Source: Candidatus Auribacterota bacterium (GTDB lineage Bacteria > Auribacterota > Tritonobacteria > UBA1439). Taken from it: a stretch of 8,478 nt of DNA. The stretch's first letter is position 1. The number at the start of each line of letters is the position of its first letter. Positions 5,662 through 8,478 of this stretch are shown piece by piece. The notes under the pieces were generated by a model. The model was not told where the DNA came from, did not search any database, and saw only the letters and a program-made list of their open reading frames with translations. The stretch is taken from assembly GCA_026391995.1 (NCBI GenBank), contig JAPLCY010000312.1:1-8478 (forward strand). The letters are read 5' to 3'. The position numbers and the translations under genes are program-made.

Positions 5662-5689
5662 ATATACTCCTCCGGGGCCTCGCTGTCAA
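5661..5689 (-). promoter_or_regulatory. Sigma70-type promoter of the perR-rbr-dfx operon
   Basis: On the minus strand, a perfect -35 TTGACA (5689-5684) is followed by a 17-base spacer and the -10 TATATT (5666-5661, one mismatch to TATAAT). Transcription is expected to start near base 5654, about 29 bases upstream of the perR ATG. The spacer itself is GC-rich. This is the only strong promoter I see for the twelve minus-strand genes. Confidence 0.8.
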
Positions 5690-5773
5690 TGTAGAAACAT
5701 CCGGCGCGCCTTCCGCCGGGTCCTCCGTCACACACATGTCAATTTTCCCACCTTTGCCGCGCGCGCGCAAGAC

Positions 5774-5799
5774 TGTAAATAACCCGTGTAAATTACCCG
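5774..5799 (+). repeat. Tandem 13-base direct repeat upstream of pta
   Basis: TGTAAATAACCCG (5774-5786) is followed immediately by TGTAAATTACCCG (5787-5799), with one mismatch. It lies between the perR promoter and pta, about 180 bases before the pta start. Abutting repeats of 13 bases, close to one helical turn, could be a binding site for a direct-repeat-recognising regulator; they could equally be a chance duplication. Confidence 0.55.
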
Positions 5800-5832
5800 G
5801 ACTATCCCCAGTTCTTGACATCCCTCCATCCC

Positions 5833-5872
5833 CCCCTTTGAAAAAGGGGAGCTAGGGGGAATTTACCCCCCC
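5833..5872. repeat. Paired G/C-run hairpins (dispersed-repeat-like)
   Basis: Two adjacent inverted repeats are visible. CCCCTTT (5833-5839) pairs with AAAGGGG (5843-5849) around a GAA loop. GGGGG (5855-5859) pairs with CCCCC (5866-5870) around a six-base AT-rich loop. Short palindromes of the form C-run, TTT, AAA, G-run are a common dispersed intergenic repeat type in bacterial genomes (general knowledge). A role as a bidirectional terminator is unlikely, because no U-tract follows and both flanking genes point away from it. Confidence 0.5.
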
Positions 5873-5976
5873 TGTGATTGACCCATTACGTGTGCCTCCC
5901 GATTACGGTTGATTTTTGCCCGAAATTCCTCCATACTTCTGCGGACTTGTGGGGTGTAGGCTGCAGGGAGTCACGC

Positions 5977-6987
5977 ATGCCCGAGAAAAGCGTTTTCCTG
6001 GAAGAGGTTATCGCGAGAGCGAAACGGCAACCGAAGCGTCTTGTCCTGCCCGAGGGGCACGACGAGCGGATCGTCAGGGCCGCGCACATGCTCGCCGTGG
6101 AGGGGATCGCCCAGCCGATCCTGCTGGGCGCCCGGGAAACCGTCCTTGGCCAACTCAAGGCCATCGGCGCCGACGAACGCGGCGTCACCGTCGTAGACCC
6201 GCAGGAGGATCCCAACCGCGAGGAGTTCGCCAAGACCTTCTTCGAACTCCGCCGCCACAAGGGGGTCACCCTCGAACAGGCACACGAGATCATGAAGTCC
6301 TGGATCTACTACGGGACGATGATGGTCTTCAAGGGTGACGCCGACTGCCTTGTCTCAGGCTCCACCCACTCGACCCGCGACACCATCATGCCGGCGCTCC
6401 AGGTCATCAAGTGCAAAAAGGGCTGCTCGCTCGTCTCGAGCCTCTTCTTCATGGTGCTCGGCCGGGAGGTCTTCGCCTTCGCCGACTGCGGCGTGATCGA
6501 GAACCCCACCAGCGAGCAGCTCGCCGAGATCACCATAGAGACCACCGAGACCGCCATGCTCTTCGGCATCCCGCCCGTCGTCGCCCTCCTCTCCTATTCC
6601 ACCAAGGGCTCCGCCGCGGGACCGCTCACGAAAAAGGTGGCCGAGGCGGCCGAGATCGCGCGCGCGAAGGCAGTCCGCCGCTTCCCCGACAACAGGAATA
6701 TTGTGATTGACGGCGAGCTCCAGGTGGACGCCGCGATTGTCCCCGCGGTAGCCGCGCGCAAGGCGGCCGGAAGCCCCGTCGGCGGAAGGGCGCGCGTGCT
6801 CATCTTCCCCGATCTGAACAGCGGCAATATCGCCTACAAGCTGGTCCAGCGCCTCGCCAGGGCCGAGGCGTACGGCCCGATACTTCAGGGTCTCGCGAAA
6901 CCGGTGAACGACCTCTCGCGCGGCTGCACCGCGGAGGACGTGGTCGGCGTAGCCGCTGTCACCGCGGTGCAGGCACAGTCGGCGTAG
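5977..6987 (+). CDS. pta: Phosphate acetyltransferase (phosphotransacetylase)
   Basis: A 336-residue single-domain phosphotransacetylase, the usual length for the short form without the N-terminal DRTGG extension. It interconverts acetyl-CoA plus phosphate and acetyl phosphate plus CoA in the cytoplasm. Family blocks occur in order: RLVLPEGHDERIVRAA (21-36), DCLVSGSTHSTRDT (123-136), FADCGVIENPTSEQLAEI (168-185), LSYSTKGSA (205-213), DGELQVDAAIVP (245-256), FPDLNSGNIAYKLVQRLA (277-294) and NDLSRG (311-316). Ser314, Arg315 and Asp321 correspond in spacing to the catalytic Ser309, Arg310 and Asp316 of the Methanosarcina enzyme. The ATG at 5977 has GGGAG six bases upstream; an ATG at 5878 would add 33 non-conserved residues. 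It is divergent from perR, with ackA 195 bases downstream on the same strand. The sequence appears intact. Confidence 0.95.
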   Translation: MPEKSVFLEEVIARAKRQPKRLVLPEGHDERIVRAAHMLAVEGIAQPILLGARETVLGQLKAIGADERGVTVVDPQEDPNREEFAKTFFELRRHKGVTLEQAHEIMKSWIYYGTMMVFKGDADCLVSGSTHSTRDTIMPALQVIKCKKGCSLVSSLFFMVLGREVFAFADCGVIENPTSEQLAEITIETTETAMLFGIPPVVALLSYSTKGSAAGPLTKKVAEAAEIARAKAVRRFPDNRNIVIDGELQVDAAIVPAVAARKAAGSPVGGRARVLIFPDLNSGNIAYKLVQRLARAEAYGPILQGLAKPVNDLSRGCTAEDVVGVAAVTAVQAQSA

Positions 6988-7022
6988 AGTGTATGAGCGT
7001 AACGGGGTAATGGCGCACAATT

Positions 7023-7039
7023 CCTGCAATTATTGCGGG
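7023..7039 (+). repeat. 17-base near-palindrome after pta
   Basis: CCTGCAAT and ATTGCGGG flank a single central T; seven of eight arm positions are complementary, and the eighth would be a G-U pair in RNA. The one-base loop means the top pairs cannot all form in RNA. No U-tract follows, so it is a poor terminator; it could be a protein-binding dyad. It lies 36 bases after the pta stop. Confidence 0.35.
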
Positions 7040-7059
7040 GAGCATTAAATATTTGACAT

Positions 7060-7133
7060 GTCATTGCGATGAGCTCAGCGACGAAGCAATCCTAACTCAT
7101 TGAGCAGCAGGAGATTGCTCCGCTCGCAATGAC
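7060..7133. repeat. 74-base palindromic intergenic repeat element (REP/MITE-like)
   Basis: The element is bounded by perfect 10-base inverted ends, GTCATTGCGA (7060-7069) and TCGCAATGAC (7124-7133). It carries a second inner pair, AGCAATC (7085-7091) and GATTGCT (7113-7119). The pattern of GTCATTGCGA, then GACGAAGCAATC, then GATTGCT, then TCGCAATGAC is a dispersed intergenic palindrome I recognise from many bacterial genomes (general knowledge). It sits between pta and ackA; the trinucleotide CAT directly abuts both ends, but that is too short to prove a target duplication. It has no coding capacity. As RNA it would form a long cruciform-like hairpin in a pta-ackA transcript. Confidence 0.75.
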
Positions 7134-7182
7134 CATGGCAAAAAGTGTAAAGAATAATGTGCTCCATTAGTACATACCATCT

Positions 7183-8382
7183 ATGAAAATTCTTGTGCTC
7201 AATTCCGGTTCGTCATCGGTCAAATACCAGGTCTTCGAGATCGACAACCGGGAGCGATGTCTCGCCAAAGGGTTGATCGACCGGATCGGCCTGAAACAAG
7301 CCTCCGTCACGCACACCATACCCGGCCGCGACGGGGTCGCGTACTCTGCCGCTATCACCGACCACAGGGTGGCGATCGGCGAGATACTGCAACTCCTCAC
7401 CCACCCCGGGCACGGGATCCTCAAGAGCCTCGACGAAATCGAGGGGGTCGGCCACCGCGTGGTCCACGGCGGCGAGCGATTCGCCGAATCCGTCCTTATC
7501 GACGGCCCCGTCATCGAGGCGATCCGGGAATGCTGTGAAATCGCACCACTGCACAACCCGCCCAACCTCCTCGGGATCGAGGCGTGCGAGAAACTGCTCC
7601 CCGGGGTGCCCCAGGCGGCGGTGTTCGATACCGCGTTTCACCAGACGATGCCTCCCAGGGCATACGCCTATGCCATCCCGTACGCCATGTACCTCAAGTA
7701 CTAAATCAGGCGCTACGGTTTCCACGGGACATCGCACATGTACGTGGCACACGAGGCCGCGAGAATTTTGAAACGCCCGATCAGGGAGCTCAAGATAATC
7801 ACCTGCCACCTCGGCAACGGCTGCAGCGTCGCGGCCGTGAGCGGCGGCATCTCCATCGACACCTCGATGGGATTCACCCCGCTGGAGGGGCTCGTGATGG
7901 GCTCGCGTTCCGGCGATCTCGATCCGTACGTCCCGCTCTATATTATGGAGCGGGAGAACCTCACTATCCCGGAGATGCGGACCTTCCTCAACCAGAAGAG
8001 CGGACTGTTGGGAATCTGCAACAAAAGGGATATGCGCGATATCCTCGAGGACGCCGGGAAGGGGGAGACGCCGGCGCAGCTGGCCGTCGAGGTCTTCTGC
8101 TACCGCGTCGCGAAGTACATCGGGGCGTATGCGATGGCGATGAACGGCCTCGACGCGATCGTCTTCACCGCCGGGATGGGGCAGAACAGCGCCCCGATCC
8201 GCTCGCGAATCCTCTCCTACGGGACATTCCTCGGGTTGGAAGTCGACGAGAAAAGGAACGCGCGGCACGAGACGCTTTTCTCAAAACCGGGCTCCCGCGT
8301 CGCCGCCCTCATGATCCGGACGGACGAGGAACTCGTCATTGCCCGTGACACCTACAGGCTCATCGCTACAGCCAAAAGCTGA
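7183..8382 (+). pseudogene. ackA: Acetate kinase, full length but interrupted by an in-frame TAA at codon 174
   Basis: Acetate kinase makes ATP and acetate from acetyl phosphate and ADP, completing the pathway begun by Pta. The frame spans 400 codons, the normal family size, and all key segments are present: MKILVLNSGSSSVK with Asn7, GHRVVHGG with Arg92, FDTAFHQTMP with Asp149, YGFHGTSH with His181, HLGNG with Asn212, GSRSGDLDP with Arg242, and DEELVIARDT near the end. Codon 174 is TAA (7702-7704), between YLKY and IRRYGFHGTSH, where relatives have an ordinary residue such as Lys or Gly. There is no frameshift: the two open pieces, 7183-7704 and 7738-8382 (first downstream ATG), are in the same frame. 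The upstream piece lacks the phosphate-binding half, and the downstream ATG lies after HGTSH with only a weak Shine-Dalgarno, so neither piece alone should work. The usually conserved FTAGIGENS reads FTAGMGQNS. No clear Shine-Dalgarno precedes the ATG. A recent nonsense mutation, a sequencing or assembly error, or readthrough are the options. Confidence 0.88.
7702..7704 (+). other. In-frame TAA stop inside ackA
   Basis: The codon is TAA in the context TAC-TAA-ATC. One base change from AAA (Lys) or GAA (Glu) would create it. TAA is a normal terminator elsewhere in this window (perR, the YbhB-like gene, the DUF6132-like gene), so general reassignment of TAA is not supported. Confidence 0.9.
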
Positions 8383-8478
8383 AAGCCTGAAACACATCGC
8401 TCCCAGTCTCGCTGCCCCTCCGGAGAAGATAGAGAGACGCCGCCCCATTTCCGGATAACGCCCACACGCCCCACACCC

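Noticed and set aside
5815..5937. Candidate pta promoters: TTGACA at 5815 with TTGAAA 17 bases on, and TTGATT at 5909 with CATACT 17 bases on
   Set aside because: The first has a poor -10 buried in a hairpin; the second matches each hexamer at only four of six positions. Neither is good enough to call.
7053..7058. TTGACA just upstream of the 74-base repeat as an ackA promoter -35
   Set aside because: No acceptable -10 follows at 16-18 bases.
7702..7704. Recoding of the ackA stop as selenocysteine or pyrrolysine
   Set aside because: The codon is TAA, not TGA or TAG, and the homologous residue is ordinary; TAA also terminates several genes in this window.
7213..8268. Minus-strand open frame of about 350 codons opposite ackA that is not interrupted at the TAA
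   Set aside because: It mirrors acetate kinase coding sequence; its product is Arg/His/Asp-rich without motifs. Its openness only reflects GC-rich codon bias.
7705..8382. A deliberately split two-subunit acetate kinase
   Set aside because: The downstream ATG at 7738 would lose the conserved HGTSH block, and only a weak ribosome binding site precedes it, so the halves would not reconstitute the full protein.
8383..8478. Terminator or start of another gene after ackA
   Set aside because: Only a short CTCCGGAG palindrome and no U-tract; frames are short and without motifs.
1..8478. CRISPR array, tRNA, rRNA, insertion sequence, phage or defence genes
   Set aside because: No regularly spaced repeats, tRNA-like cloverleaf, transposase or nuclease motifs were seen on either strand.

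Overview
The window comes from a GC-rich anaerobic or microaerophilic bacterium. It carries superoxide reductase, rubrerythrin and ferritins but no catalase or superoxide dismutase, next to acetate fermentation genes (pta, ackA). Exported thiol-redox proteins with signal peptides suggest an organism with an extracytoplasmic compartment, probably diderm (inference). No gene fixes the phylum. Two dispersed palindromic-repeat types in the intergenic DNA are of a kind common in genomes of deep-branching and uncultured lineages.

Left part (1-5625, all minus strand, reading right to left): twelve genes in one tight directon, with gaps of 2-74 bases. In transcription order they are perR, rubrerythrin (rbr), superoxide reductase/desulfoferrodoxin (dfx), a stand-alone ferritin-like protein, ferritin (ftnA), CcdA/DsbD-type membrane thiol transporter, TlpA-type thioredoxin, an unusually short ferritin-like protein, an exported YbhB/YbcL (PEBP) protein, a DUF6132-like small membrane protein, a pyridoxamine-phosphate-oxidase-like flavoprotein, and an FMN-reductase/flavodoxin-fold protein that runs off the left edge. 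A near-consensus sigma70-type promoter precedes perR, and a PerR-box-like dyad lies immediately downstream of its -10. The arrangement reads as a self-regulated peroxide/superoxide/iron detoxification operon with a thiol-redox module embedded in it. A two-stem RNA structure fills the largest internal gap, just before the dfx ribosome binding site.

Middle (5626-5976, 351 bases without a gene): the divergent region between perR and pta. It holds the perR promoter and operator, a tandem 13-base repeat, and a pair of G/C-run hairpins. I see no convincing pta promoter.

Right part (5977-8382, plus strand): pta (phosphate acetyltransferase, intact), a 195-base gap with a small palindrome and a 74-base palindromic repeat element, then ackA (acetate kinase). 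ackA is full length and in frame throughout, except that codon 174 is TAA. Pta and AckA together convert acetyl-CoA to acetate with ATP formation; if the stop is real, the second step is lost or depends on another kinase. The last 96 bases (8383-8478) hold nothing I can identify.
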